Below, piece by piece: positions 44,771-58,600 of a DNA stretch of 64,000 nucleotides. The position numbers were made by a program, and so were the translations under genes. The DNA is from Proteromonas lacertae (lineage: Eukaryota; Sar; Bigyra; Opalinata; Proteromonadidae), in contig NGBS01000879.1 of assembly GCA_002245135.1 (NCBI GenBank), positions 1-64,000 of the forward strand, written 5' to 3'. The notes beneath the pieces were generated by a model, which was not told where the DNA came from, searched no databases, and was given only the letters and a program-made list of their open reading frames with translations. Positions within the stretch are counted from its first letter, which is position 1; each line of letters opens with the position of its first letter.

Positions 44771-45698
44771 ACATTTAATAAATATTTACAATTCTTCTTC
44801 ATAATGTATTGTGTATTATTAACTATAAAAATGATAGTAATTTAATTTTCATTTCTCTTCAATTTCTAAGTTATTTAGATTAAATCCACGCTATTTTAAT
44901 AAAAATAACCTAATCTAATATTAAATAATATCTACTTATCAATAGTAATATGCAATTAAATAAGAAATTTCATATTAATAAAGAAACTAATTTTCACCCC
45001 TTATTTTTTTATTTTGAAAAGTGAAAGCTTAATATTTCTTAAGAAACATAATGATAAAGTTGTCATAGTCATACTTACACAAAAGTACAGAATTATAATA
45101 TAATTCATATACCAAGCAAAGAAAAAACAATCGAATAAATTATATTTATTATTTTTGTTTAGATCGATAGAAAGATAGATTACTAATATGTAAGCTTTAA
45201 GGAAGTGTGTAAAGAGCATATCATTCACGATCTTTAGTTTCACGGATTTTTCTCAAAGATTCAAGTTTTCTGTTGAACGTAGATGGAAGGGCGTATATAC
45301 CTAAAAAAGATAAGACATTATCTGGTAATCATCAAATAGGCATGCTCCTTTAGTCATCAACTATGGTCAAGCAGTAGAGGATAAATATAGTGCTGGTAGA
45401 ACTAATGTTTGTATTAACAATAATATTAATAAATCTCGTATATCAATATCCATTTGAATTTTAATCTTTTTGTAAAAAATCATATATTGACAAGAAATAC
45501 CTATCACCTCTCCTATACTTACACAATAATAATATAATCCTTAATAGTAAGTAATGACAAAGCCTATCTTATGATAATCATGTTTTTGAGATAGTATTTG
45601 TAGTATACTAATAATTAGACACAATTTAAGAGCCTTTCTACTTCATTGTCTTTGATGACTTTTGTTAGTGTTTATATTTACTTTTAATTCATAATCTT
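44771..45698. other. Intergenic, nothing intact
   Basis: AT-rich DNA with short, stop-filled frames. A plus-strand scrap at about 45340-45420 is slightly protein-like but cannot be assigned. Confidence 0.3.
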
Positions 45699-46323
45699 TT
45701 GTTTTATGCCGTTGGGAGATAAATGGGTTTTAGATTACGTTGAAGTTATAAACCATTTGATAGTATACCATTCTTTGAAAAACCCATTTGACCATCGGTT
45801 AATGCACTTTTTAATTTTCTGATATTCAAATTTTATGCTTAATAATGATTAATACAATTATACTACGAAGTTATATTATATTATAAAAGAGAAATAATTC
45901 TTCAAAGAAAAACAAACAAGCTTTTTGGCTTGATAATTTTCATTATCATTTTTCATTAAATTTATGACTGAAATAAGTCTACTGTCTGACACATCAAGCG
46001 AAGTAAGGAGATTATATGAAGATGGAAAGTTAGAAGATTAGATTTCATTTTTTCAGCAGCTTACTGAAATTATGTATTGAAGTTTAAAACTAATGATAAA
46101 TATATATGTATCAAATGTAGTAATCAATAGAAATATAATGTTAAAACTGTAAAGCCATAATAGGGCATATGATGATTCATCATAACTACAAAGATCCAGT
46201 TGATAGCAAAATAAATGTGGAAGATATAGAAGAAAATTTATTTTAGTTTATTGCTTAACTAACAAGCCCGCTGTCGAATTAGTTTTTAATAAAACCCTTT
46301 TATCTCTCAACGGCGTACAACAG
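45699..46323. mobile_element. Short inverted-repeat element with FLYWCH-like relic
   Basis: The left end (TTTTATGCCGTTGGGAGAT...GGGTTTT) is an imperfect inverted match to the right end (AAAACCC...ATCTCTCAACGGCGTACAACA). The total of about 625 bp and the CCGTTGAG core link it to the 601-bp element at 20.2 kb. Inside, a stop-ridden plus-strand frame from 45964 contains CIKC and a later IHHNYKDP, like the FLYWCH finger of MULE transposases. The motif AAGCTTTTTGGCTTGAT sits at 45918, before that frame. It is probably a deletion derivative of a MULE. Confidence 0.6.
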
Positions 46324-46324
46324 T

Positions 46325-46700
46325 ATTTTTTCGAAAGCATTAAAAAAAATGGATTATATCCTAGTGAATCATAATATAAAAGATTATTATTTATATTATC
46401 TACAACTAGTGCTACCCAGTGTCCTATTTCATCAGGATTTGCTGTAGTAGTTAATGTATTTATTATAATGCCCCATCTATCTTTTTGATGTATTATTTGT
46501 ATTACTAATTCATCCCAACGAAATACACCATGAAATTTACCGTAGATTATTTATGATAATCTCTAATTGTGTTTGCTAAGAATAAATTCTGATCCATTAT
46601 CTGTTTGCATGATTTTAGGTATACCAAATATTCCACATTGCTAAGTATCAACTTTATTTTTTAATATATAATTAGCTATATTAGTTTAGTAATTAACTGT
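46325..46700 (-). pseudogene. Polinton integrase-protease relic
   Basis: Minus-strand translation gives first an integrase-core piece (GIFGIPKIMQTDNGSEF, about 46590-46650), then, across stops, a protease-like piece: FHGVFRWDEL, DRWGIIINT and DEIGHWVALVVDN ending in YYDSLG. The latter matches the intact element protease at 2459-3019 (FKGVILWDEL, GHWVSLCVNN, YYDSFG), including catalytic His and Asp. The integrase and protease parts lie unnaturally close, so this is an internally deleted, dead Polinton fragment abutting an inverted-repeat element. Confidence 0.75.
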
Positions 46701-46769
46701 ACTTTCCTTCCCTTTCGATTTTTTAAAATAATTTAAAATTGAAACGACTATTTTTCTTATTATTTATGA

Positions 46770-48305
46770 ATGGATGAAACGAGAGTATGATGCTATATAT
46801 GATTAATAGAATAATGATTATTTTGAGTTTCTTAAATCAATCACAAAAGGTACTGATGAATTGATCGATTTAGTAACAGATAGTGAAGAAGAAAATGTAG
46901 CGCATATTAGTCCAAAGAATAGCAATACAACAGGTAAATTAGAAAATGAGATTAATATCAAACAAAAAAGAAAGAGAAGAAAGAAATGTGGTAGAAAGAC
47001 AATAAAATCAGTTACAATTGATCAACCACTTTATCGTGATTATTTCCTATCAAATAAAGAGTTTGCAGATAGTTATATAAAGTTAAGTATTTCAAATTAT
47101 GTAGAACCAGTAGTTAATGATGTATTTTTGAATACTATCAATTAATATATTATTAGTTAATACCAATTCCAGATAAAGATGAGCCAATATTAGAATGTCA
47201 AGGAGTATATCGCAATTTAATGAGTAAAGAGAATGATTTTTGTGATGGAATATATACAAGCTTTATTCTCAAATCTGTATTTTTTTATATCTCATGATAT
47301 TGTATGTTTATATTAATAATAGAAAAATTATTTTAATCAAATAAATGATGAAGAAATAACAGAAATAAACTGTAAGAAAAGTAGAGAAGAATTTGAAGAG
47401 TATATGAAATTTGTAAAGAATGACTATTATGAATTATACGATCGATTTTCACTCTTACAGAATAACGGCGAAGACAGATTAACACAAAAATATATAGAAT
47501 TTGTATATTATATATAAATATAAATGATTAGAAAGTATTGATGAAGAAAGAGAGATTGAATATAAAAGTAATAAGTCAAGAGTATATTATATAACCAATA
47601 TATTATCATTTTTTAGTGAATTAAACTATCAAATACAACGTACAATTGATAATAACAGCAAAATGGTGTTTGGCGTATATATAAATATGTGTATGTAATA
47701 TATTTAATAGAATATGAGAGATATTAGTGATGATTTGTGTAATGCAATTAGAGGTGATGGTGTTGAGGAGGAAAAAATACATCCAAAGAGCTGTGTTTAT
47801 TCTATCGATTCTGTAATAAAATATCTTAAAGCTAGTAAATATTTTTTTATATATAATTATAATTAAATAGATAAACTTGATGAATATAATGAAATGTATC
47901 ATAAAAAGTTAACAGTAATAAATGTATGTATATAATTCATCACATATAACTGATTAATAGATTGAGAATATTTACATTCCACCAACATTTGAATATTATA
48001 GGAATTACAATTCATTAAGAAGAAATTTTGAAAAACAAATAATAGATAACAACATAAGTGCAATTAATATAGAATCGTATAAAGAAATAAATGTATATAT
48101 AATTATTTTTATATTATTTTTGTGAATAGAATCAGGTAAAAATCAACGATATTGAAGAATCGTTAGATGAAGATGATAAAGTTGAATATGGAAAAAGAAA
48201 AGAGATTTTCAATTATTCACCAATAAGTTCTGATGAAGAGAAGGAAATAGATAATAATAAAGTGAATATGAATGAAGAATTAGAGGAAGAGCAGATATTT
48301 AGTAG

Positions 48306-48339
<34 letters not shown>

Positions 48340-49262
48340 GAGGAAAAACAACAACAACAACAACAACACAATAAGAACGAGAATTACTTCAATAATCAAA
48401 ACTATCATTTTACTCATGATTTGAATGGAATGGAAGTAGAATATGATAATGAAGATATAGAAGATAAGAATAGTATTGTTACAAAGAATAGAATTGATGT
48501 AATAGCAGATGTTTTGTATAATGAAATAAAGAACACTTATATTCCATACACATATTATAATCCAATTAGTTTTGAACTTTCAATTGGTGATATTTATAAT
48601 CAATTGATAAACAGTATATATATTATATTATAATGAAAATAGAAAAACTAAAACCATATAATCAGATATATACACATAATAGAAAAATACACTTTGGTAT
48701 TAGTAAACAAGATTATACACTTGTTGAAAAGAGTGCAATTAAAAGTATGAATGAGAATATATTCTGTTTGAAATGTGGTTCTTATGTTTCATCGGGTAAG
48801 GAGCTTGAACATCTTAACAACGATATGATTCGTAATAATTGCCTGAATAATATCAAATATAGGAATAGTAATAGTAATATATTAGATTTTGAAAGGCAAA
48901 TAATACACAAAAATGTAATGTCAGTTGGTGGATGTTTATCAAAAGATAATACAATAATTGATGAAGTAATAAAAGTTGATAATTTAAAAAATATTGATCC
49001 AATATGTGAGATATGTAATAAAAAGTTTGATCAAAGTTGGGATTCTGATATAGTTGATAATGTTTATACAAAAATGATTATCATTGAAGATGAAAGATTA
49101 GTGTTTTATCACAGTGATTGTTTTGAAGTTATGAATGTGATTAAATATAAAAGAAAAAGTATTGAGAATAGTTCAAACAATAATGATGATGACTTATTTA
49201 GTCTTTTTGAAGATAATGGTGATAATGAGGGAAACTATTCTGAGAAAAAGACAAGGTTATAG
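46770..49262 (+). CDS. Pcf11-like zinc-finger protein
   Basis: About nine exons. ATG 46770 begins a five-codon exon followed by a 25-nt intron; further introns of 25-45 nt separate exons up to 48632, where a 29-nt intron (about 48614-48642) joins the last exon. The middle has acidic and Gln runs (about 48300-48370). The C-terminal part holds CLKCGSYVSSGKELEHL and, later, CEICNKKFDQSWD...YHSDCF, an arrangement like the two C-terminal zinc fingers of the mRNA 3'-end processing factor Pcf11. I do not see an N-terminal CTD-interaction domain, so the identification is tentative. Confidence 0.5.
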
Positions 49263-49285
49263 CAGATCTACATTATTATAATTAT

Positions 49286-50360
49286 TTATATGAAATATAT
49301 TGAGTTATCTTGATATTGACCAAAATTAAACTCATTTTCTGTATTTGGTATTTTTTCCATAAATTTTCTTATTTCTTTAGAATATCTATCCTCTTTACCT
49401 TTTTCTTCACCTTCAATATACATTGGTATTAATTCTTCAACACAACCATTTTGTCTCAACTTACATCTAAATATAGTTACGTTACTCAGCATTTTTAATA
49501 TAAATGACGATTTATAAAGTATAGGCAATCTATGAAAAACTAATCTATATTGAATATAATTGAATTCATATCTTTTAAGAAAATTTATAACATTATCAAA
49601 CTCTTTTGAAGGATAAATTAGATAAAATGATGTAGTTTCATCTCCTCCTTTCTTTTACAATCTCTGAACATCTTTTAATCATCATTTCTATATCAGCTGT
49701 TGTTTGATAATAGGATTTAAACTTTTCTGTATTTTTTGGTATAGGGAGTATTGCATTTAATTGTATTGGATGATAAATATGGAGGATTTAATGTCTAAAT
49801 TCAGTAAAATATTGATATAAATACTATTATATCAATATGATTTGGTAAAAACGATTTAATTTCATTTAAAGGGTGTGATATATCATATAATGCTATATGT
49901 GTTCTATTTGATATTCCATTTATGATAGAATTCCTTAAAGCTTTCTGCAATACATCTTTTTGAAAATCAAGTTGATAAATATGAATATTTGAGTAGAATA
50001 ATGCTAATGCAATTGATACAGTTCCTACTCCACAACACAGATCAACTAGTGTGATAGGGTTCTCTTCATATTTTGTCACATTTGCTGCTAGAGAGGTTGT
50101 ATCTGAATTTGTTCTATATCCATCTTTTGATTGTAGAGTAAATATCTTTTGTCCATATATTGTACATAAATCTTCGTTTTCTGATGGTAATAATAAAGTA
50201 TTCGACAATAATTGCTTAATTTGCCTAATATGCATAAATAATAAATACCTATATACTTTATTCCATAATTGTATTGCGATAAACTAATTGATTTACATTT
50301 ATATGCTGACTTTAAGAAATTGAATTGAAAATCAAGTTTCTTTTGTAATATTTTGTTCAT
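49286..50360 (-). CDS. TrmN6-like adenine-N6 methyltransferase, two frame breaks
   Basis: ATG 50360. Introns of about 32 nt (50221-50252) and 30 nt (about 49798-49827) are needed. Motifs: KDGYRTNSDTTSLA (cf. DGYRFSxDxxLLA of TrmN6/YfiC), SAM-binding LVDLCCGVGTVSIAL, and the catalytic NPPY created at the second splice. After NPPY the homology continues only with shifts near 49762 and 49656, into the PSKEFDN region and a C-terminal part. TrmN6 methylates A37 of a valine tRNA in bacteria. The frame breaks may be indels or decay. Confidence 0.65.
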
Positions 50361-50514
50361 TTATTCTTTGAAACAGTTATTATTTGTTACTATTATAAAA
50401 TAATATATATATATATAATGCGTAATAAATGATTTATCAGAATAATGAAAATATATTCGTTTTGAAATTTATAAAAACTCAAATTACAAGACATACAGTT
50501 AGTTTAAACATTAA

Positions 50515-52594
50515 TTAATTTGTTTCACGAGATTTTTTTGAGTGATAATATATAGATGTAGTCTCTCTCATGATTTCTCTAATAGCCATTGTTGCATAAC
50601 AACCTGGATTCAAGGAAAAAGTGATTCGAAGTGCCTTGTATTTGTTATTATTAAAAATTGTTGAAGGTTTTTCTGGTAATTCTACTCCTTTTATTCTATC
50701 TACATCTGTCTCTACAAATTGTTGATTTGGATTATCTTATATCAAATTAAATAAACTATTAAATAATAAATCGCAAAAAAATGAAAAAAAGGATATATAA
50801 TAATAGAATTGGTATGAAAAATCACTAGGTTTTACTAATCCAAATCTATATTGCTTTTCTATTCTTCATTTCTATATCTACACTTCTTCTCCAGTCATTT
50901 TCATTTATCTCACACTCATCTAATATTTCTTTATAGTAATCTTGTATTAATGGTGGAATAACAGTTTCATTTGTGGGTAATGGAATAACCATATTATAAA
51001 TTGAATATAAACCACTATCTAATATTTCTTTTGTAACTATTTGTAGTTTATTGATTTTATTGAATATCAAATCTCCTTCTTTTAATTCTGTACCAAAATG
51101 TGAGAATCTGTAACTTAATAGTCTATTAAACATATAACTTTGTAAAGCATGAAATAATCTATACAAATTAAAACATTTTTAACAAAATACAATAACCTAT
51201 TGAGATATGGTAATGCATCAAAAGCTTTGTTATAATTGTTGTTACTTTCAGATAATACAGTCAATAACAGTCTTTCTCTATAATAGTCTTTATTATCTGG
51301 TAGAATCTACCATGTGAATAAATAAATAAATAAATAAATAAATACAGATAAAGATTCTTTAGCATTTTCAGTTTCAACAAATATTCTCAATGCTTCATTA
51401 TATTTTTCATCAGTCATAACATTATGTGGAGATAAATATTGTCTTACTAATTCTTTTATATTATTCTCAACTAATAATTTACCTAAGTAATGTGATGGAC
51501 ATCTATAAGTTCCAAATCTTTGTAATCCATAATAATTCAAAAAACCTTTCTCTTTGAAATTTTCTAAGTTCTTTATTATATTTTCATTATTTAGATCACA
51601 TACTAATTTGTCTGTGTTTTTATTTTGATTTTTTTCTTTAATATCTCTTATAATGATTGTGAAATTATTTCCTTTATGATGACCTAATTTGATTGGTTTA
51701 TCAACATATTCACAATTTCCAGTTTCAATTTCTAAATATTCAATATTATATTATAAATACTTTGTATATGACTTTTTGCCCATGACAATTTCTCTTCTCT
51801 TATTCTTTTTATTGTTATATATTGATGTGTTACTCCTCTCCTATCTTTTGTACCATAATAAGAAATATCACTGTTTCTTACTTTCAGTTTTTGTCTTAGC
51901 CAATGACAAGCTGATATTGTATCAATATTCCTCTATTTCAAAACATATATGAAGTTTTATGCTATACTTTAAACAAAACAAATTTCAAATATCCTTTTGC
52001 TTTTACTGAACTTCTATTTCTTGTATCAAATTTTGTTTCATTCTCTGGTTGTGGACATGATGTTTTTCTTATTCTTAACACTTTAGTTGCTGGATCTGTA
52101 TCAGATATAAAAGTTTTGAAATTGAATCTAATGATTTGATGAATCTACAAAAGATTATATAATTAGTGATACTTTGGTTCTTATTTCTTTGTTTTCCTGT
52201 TTTATATTCAATATAAATATGTTATCATCTGTATAGAATCTCAAAAACTGTTTATAATCCTCTTCATTCATGTAATTAGATAACAATGATATTCCTTCTA
52301 ACGATAATTCTTTTACATCTTTCATTACTTTGGTTTCTATGTTATGATGCGATAAATTTGTAAGTTTAGCTATATTCCCAAATTCATCAATCTCTCTAAC
52401 TATGAAATCTGCATGAATATGTTTCAATAAACCAGTTAATGGAGTATTGCTAGATAAATAGCTAAATATATAACTACATTAAAATACTGCTCAATTCCAA
52501 CATCTGTTTCATTATTTATAGGACCACATGTAATTATGCTCCTTTTTGTTATAAATTTCGATGTTCTTCTAACCACATATTTCAGATTTTGCAT
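50515..52594 (-). CDS. PUS7: tRNA pseudouridine synthase PUS7/TruD family
   Basis: Many exons with short introns; ATG 52594. Conserved parts in order: ADFIVREID near the N-terminus, SYYGTKDRRGVTHQ with the catalytic Asp, FLNYYGLQRFGTYRCPSHY (the TruD insertion-domain entry motif NYFGxQRFG), LFHALQSYMFNRLLS (HAxQSxLxN), GDLIF, and the C-terminal YATMAIREIM. This is the eukaryotic PUS7 layout, isomerising U to pseudouridine in tRNAs and other RNAs. A tandem (AAAT)n microsatellite lies in the intron at about 51308-51345. The start is 20 nt from AAGCTTGGCTTGAT, shared with the divergent giant gene. Confidence 0.85.
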
Positions 52595-52613
52595 GATTTT
52601 AATTCTTTTAAAC

Positions 52614-52627
52614 AAGCTTGGCTTGAT
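52614..52627. promoter_or_regulatory. AAGCTTGGCTTGAT divergent promoter motif
   Basis: In the 67-bp gap between the PUS7 start (52594) and the giant gene start (52662). It is identical to the copy at 34587-34600. Confidence 0.45.
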
Positions 52628-52661
52628 TTTTAAATTTTTAGTCTCTTCTATTGAATGATAA

Positions 52662-55600
52662 ATGACTGTAGTGGAAGTATAAATATTTTATTTTATTTTA
52701 TTAGGATAATTTAAACTCGTTAGATTTAATTAATGATGATTTTGAAGATTCATTTGGCTCAAGTAAGTCTAAACACAGCTTTGAGCAAGAATCTAGTGTA
52801 AATAAAGTGGTAAATACTATAATCTCTAAACAAGTTATGAGAAAAGCTAAAAAGAAGAGATTATTACCAAAGAAAAGTATATTTCGTCATTACTATATCA
52901 TACATAGAAGTAATTGAATATAAATATGCTGATATTAAACCGAAATTAGAAGTGAAAAAAGAAAAAGAAGCTGTAAAATCAATTCCTCCAAAACCAAAGG
53001 TTACTCAACCAATTCCTTCAAAACCAATTCCTTCAAAACCAATAGTTAGTCGTGAAGTATATTAAATATTTTATAAAATGAATAGATAGTACTTGATCAA
53101 GACGCTTGGAAAAAAGGAAGAGAAATAGCTAAAGAGAAAAACAAAATACTAAAAGAAAGAGAAAAGAAAGAGAAAAAAATGACAGTTAAAGAAATAAATG
53201 ACAAACACAGAGAAGAATTTCATCATATAAAGAAAGATGAACCAACAATAAATATTCATGGAATTTTTATGAAAAGTAAAGAAGAGAAAAGAATAAAAAA
53301 ACAAAAGGTGAATGACAAAAAGAAGAAGAATAAGATAATGATAACAAAGCAACTACAAAAACTGTCAAATCCCACAGAATTAGAAGAAGAAGAACAACAA
53401 CAACAGCAACAGGATGTAATAAGTGATAATAATGTAATAGATAATCAAGAATATTCATTAGAAGATGATGATGATGATGATATATATTGAATGAAGAATT
53501 TTTCATGAATGAATTGAAATATGATGAACTAAAACAAAATACAGAAAAAGAATCTAAATTAATTAATTTAATAAATGAAAAGATCCAAGAAATTATTTCT
53601 CAAGATAATAATAATAATGACAATGTATTACCTCCTTCACCACCTCCATTATCACAATTATCCTCTGCAAACAATACTCAAACATTACCTCCATCTCCTC
53701 CTACAAATAATACTTCACAAATAGAATCTGATAATCAACCTGAAAAGAAAAAAAGGAAAGTTATAAAAATGAAAAGTAAAGTATACAAAGATGATATTGT
53801 GTATGATGTCCAAATCGGAGTTGAATCATGGAATAATAATAACACTCCGCATTCTCCATATAGATATCAGCAACCAATTATTGATCCTAATTTAATTACA
53901 GAGAAAAATGATATACCAATTATTCAATATACTTCACCAAGAAAATTGAAGAATAAAGATATTTATATTGAACAATCCTCCTATGATAATAGTGATATTA
54001 TATCACATGAATCATCTATTTTATCCAATAAAGATAATCTTCTTACACCTACATCTCAGCCAGTTACACCTCTTAATGTATAATTATTATTTATTTATTT
54101 TTTATAGAGACCAAATGAAGTTAATGTTGATGATGATTCTCATTCATTAGAATCAACACCAAAAGAAAAGATTCAATATAAATTATTTCCATCAGATAGT
54201 GAAGATAATAATGAAAAAGGAAATCCATTATTGAAAGTGAAAGTTCCAACAATAGCACAAAGAATAAATGAAATTGTAGAAAGAAAGATGAAAAGAGAAA
54301 GAGAAATACAGGAAATGAAAGAAAAAATGGAATTAGAATCATTAAAACAAACAGAAACACAACCAGAAAAAAAGAAAAAGGAAAACGAATTGAGTGAATC
54401 TATTCCTTTATCCATAAATGAAGTTGTTTCTCCGCCTCTTCCTCAAGAATCGTCTATTAAGAAAGAATCTCCATTATCAGAATCAATATCTTCGAATAAT
54501 AACAAAGAAATAAAAACATATAGTAATTTGACAACTCAAAATGTAGTTGAAGTTAATACTATACCTTCTTCTAATACTAATCAATTTATAATCTATGATA
54601 AAACACAACCACCACCACAAGAACAACAGTTTCAACAGAATCAATCTGATTTGTTTCTTAGACCATCAAAATGTCCAATTGTATTACCAACATATTATGT
54701 ATATATTGTGTTCATTATATAAATATTTATAGCCAGGAGTTATAAAAACAAATCCCAATTTTGTATTAGATTATCATCCTGAAAATGATGTAAAGGATGA
54801 TGATAAAAGTTCATATACAAGTTGTACATCTCGTTCTTCATATTCAAGTAGGTCTTCCTCCTATTCATCTTCAGGTTCATCATCCTCTTATTCTTCCTCA
54901 TCATCATCTTCAAGTTCTTCAGAGTATTCATCAGAATCAGAATTAGAAGACAAATTAACAGAATTACCAAAAAAAACAGTGAAATTTGAGGATACTTTCA
55001 TTGATGATTTTTCACAAAGTGGTGGAACAGTAAACAAATCTGATATTCATAAATCCACTGATTTATTTACTGATTCATTTGCAAATACTTTTGAAGATTC
55101 TACAAAAAAAAGAACTGAATCAACATTTACTGACGATTTTGATAATACTCCAATTAGTTCAGCAAGAAATAGACAAAGAACAGAATCAACTTTTGTGGAT
55201 GATTTTGATATAAGTCCTAAACAATCTGCAAGGAATCGATCAACAACAGAAATGTCATTTATTGATGATTTTGATATTGATGATAATAATACTAAAGTTA
55301 AAGAAACAAAAAGTATAGTTTCAACTTTTATTGAATCATATGATGATAATACTTTTGCTGATACATTTGATAGTACAAATTATTCAAACATTTTCCACAG
55401 AAGAACAGAAGAATCAATCCCTGAAGATTTAAATGAAAGTGGAAATTCAGTTAGTAAAGATAAACATGACAATGAAATAGATGATGAAATACCAGAAGAG
55501 ACATTTGCTGATACTACTTTTAACTCATCATTTACGAAATCAAAACAGAATAATCAAATACCAGATGAAATAGAAGATGATTCATTTCACAATTCAACTT

Positions 55601-58600
55601 TTGCATCTAATGTAAAAACATCAAATAATAAGAATGAAGAAATTGATGATGAAATTCCCAATGATAGCTTCAATGATTCAACCACTTTTACATCAACTAC
55701 AAAACCACAAAGACAAACTAATGAAGTACCTGATGATATTGAAGAAGATTTTAATGAAGAATCAACATCCAAGCCTGAAGAAAAACCAAAAGCAGAAGAA
55801 ATAGAAGATAGTCTAACAACTACATTTGATACATTTAAATCTACATCTCCTAAAATAGATAATAATACAATACCAGATGATATTAGTAATGATACATTCC
55901 AAGATACATTTATGTCTAATTCTACAAAGAATAGATCACCAAAATTAGAGTCAGATATTGTAGAAGAAGTACTTGATGATTCATTTGAGAATTCAGGTTT
56001 AAGTAATTCAAATAGAAAGAAGAATAATGAAGAAAATGTAGATGATAATATAGAAGATGACTTTGATGAAGAATTTGATGATGATTTCGACGATAATAAG
56101 GATAAACAACAACCTCCACCACCTGAAATACAAGATTCATTCTCATTATCAGCATCACAATCTCCAAGAGTTGAAAAACCTGAAAGTGTTGTTGATTCAT
56201 TTGAAAATTCATCGTCATCATCAAAGTCTAAAAAGAAAAAGAATACTCCAGAAGCTGATAGTATTTCTGACTCATTTGTTGACTCATTTGTTGAATCATT
56301 TTCTGTTTCTCATTCAAAATCTCATTCTCCTCGAATCCCTGAAACTATACCAGATGAATCTATAGAAGATTCATTTGAAAATTCACAGAATGAAGATAAT
56401 AAGAAACAGAATAATAGCATTATTAATGAAATAGAAGATTCATTTGCCAATTCTGAATCACAATCATCCAAGAAACAGAATCCTGAAGAAGTAGAAAATG
56501 ATATGTCTGATTTCATTGCTGATTCATTTTCTAACTCCAGATCAAAATCTCAATCACCAAGATTAACTAGAAGTAAGAATGAGTCCATTGTAGATGATTT
56601 TGAGAACTCTACGCCAAATGAAAATAACAAAACAGAGATAGAAGATGATTTTGAAAACTCAATACCAAACGAAAATAATAATGATAAGAATGAGATAGAA
56701 GATGATTTTGAAAACTCTTCACAAAATGATAATAATGATAAGAATGAGATAGAAGATGATTTTGAAAACTCTTCACAAAATGAAAATAATAATAAAACTG
56801 ATTTTGTTAATGATATTGAAAATGATTCAAAATCAAAAATAACATCTGATTTCAGTGATGATACATTTGATAGTGGTTCATTTAATAGTTTACATTCGAC
56901 AACGAAAAAAGAAAATCCTAAACAATCTACTCAACCAAAACCTAAACCTGTTAAATCAAAAACCAAAAATAAGGATAACAAGTCTGATTTTGAGGAAGAA
57001 TTTTCAGATTCATTTACTACTAGTTTTCAATCAGCTAGTTCTACAGATACATCTCATAGTTATGAGAGATTACATGAAGAATTAAAAGAGAAAAGAAGAA
57101 AAGAAAAAGAAGCAAAAAAAGAATTATTGAGATTGGCAATTGAAAAAGTTGATTTACATATATCTCTCTACAGAAAGAAGTTAGATGCTAAGAAAGCACA
57201 ATTAGAAGAATTAAAGAAGATACCTATTCATATTTCGACTGATAGTTTTGATTTGTCATTTCCACATAATGAAATTGATGAGTATGTTAAAGAAACAAAA
57301 AATGTAAAACCTAAAACATCAAAACCTAAGCAAGATACAAAATTCGATTCGTCTAAATCAAAATCCTTTAGTAATTCATTTAGTGATTATTTTAATGACA
57401 ATTCAAAGAGTGTAGTAAGTTCAAAGAAAGACGATGATTTTGAAAATGAGGAATTCTCTGATGATTTTGATGATAAACAATCTGAACAAAAGAGTGATGA
57501 AATATCAGATGATTTTAATGATACAGACGATTTTGATGTATTAGAAACACTAAAGAAAGAAGAAGAAGAAAATACAATTAAAGATAGTTTTGATGAAAAA
57601 CCAATAGCGAAGTCACTAACATCGTCACCAAGAGTAAATGAAATTAGAGATGAAATTGAGGATGAAATTGATAATAGCAATAATACACCAGCAGATGATG
57701 ATACATTTGAAGATACTTTTAGTGACCAATCAATAGGTGTAAAACCAATAACTAATAAAAAGATAATCTAAAGCTTACCAACAAATTGGATGAAATAGAA
57801 GATACTTTTGAAGAATCAAATGCTAATTCTCTTAACAAAACAACAGAAATACCAACCAATGAAGTGCCAGATGAAATTATCGATGATACAACTCAGTTTG
57901 AAGATACATTTGGAGAAAGTACTAAACAATTATCACAACAAAATAAATTAGAACCGTTAGAAAATAAAACATCACCTAAAACAAATAGTGAAACAGCGCC
58001 AAAAGAGATAGTAGATGAAATATCTAATGATTTTGATGATACATTTGATGCAAGTGTTTCCAAGTCAAATAAATCAATGGAGAGAAGTAATAAGAATATC
58101 CCAGAGAATATTATTGAAGAATCAGTGTCTCATGAAAATTCAATTCCTACACCACCAGATACATCATTTCTCTCAAGTACATCATCAATAATGCCATTGA
58201 GAAGATCTCATAGAAAATATTCTCCATCACAAAGTATTAAACAAAGTAAATCTCAAGGAGAAAATGAATCAAACAATGATAAAGATAATAAAAACAACAA
58301 AGATGAAAGTACCAAAGAAATACCAAATGAAATTGATGATGATTTTGTTTCAATGAGTCATACATTTGATGATAGTACCAAACAGATTAAGATCGATAAT
58401 GATAAAGGTAAGAAAGGAGTAGAATCAATAGAATCAGTTGGTGATATTCCAGATGAAATTCCCAATGAAAGTGTGACATTTATTGATACATTTGGAGATA
58501 ATACAGACATATTTATTGAGAAACAGATGAATAAGGTTGATACCAAAGATAAAACATCTAAACTATCTGAGATTGAAGATAGTGAATTTTTGGATGATAC

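Noticed and set aside
45001-45243. Minus-strand 80-codon hydrophobic frame as a membrane protein
   Set aside because: Low complexity, no conserved motif and no upstream signal; typical of AT-rich intergenic DNA.
57750-57790. Programmed frameshifting as a general feature of the genome
   Set aside because: Breaks differ in direction and local sequence between genes, with no shared slippery motif.
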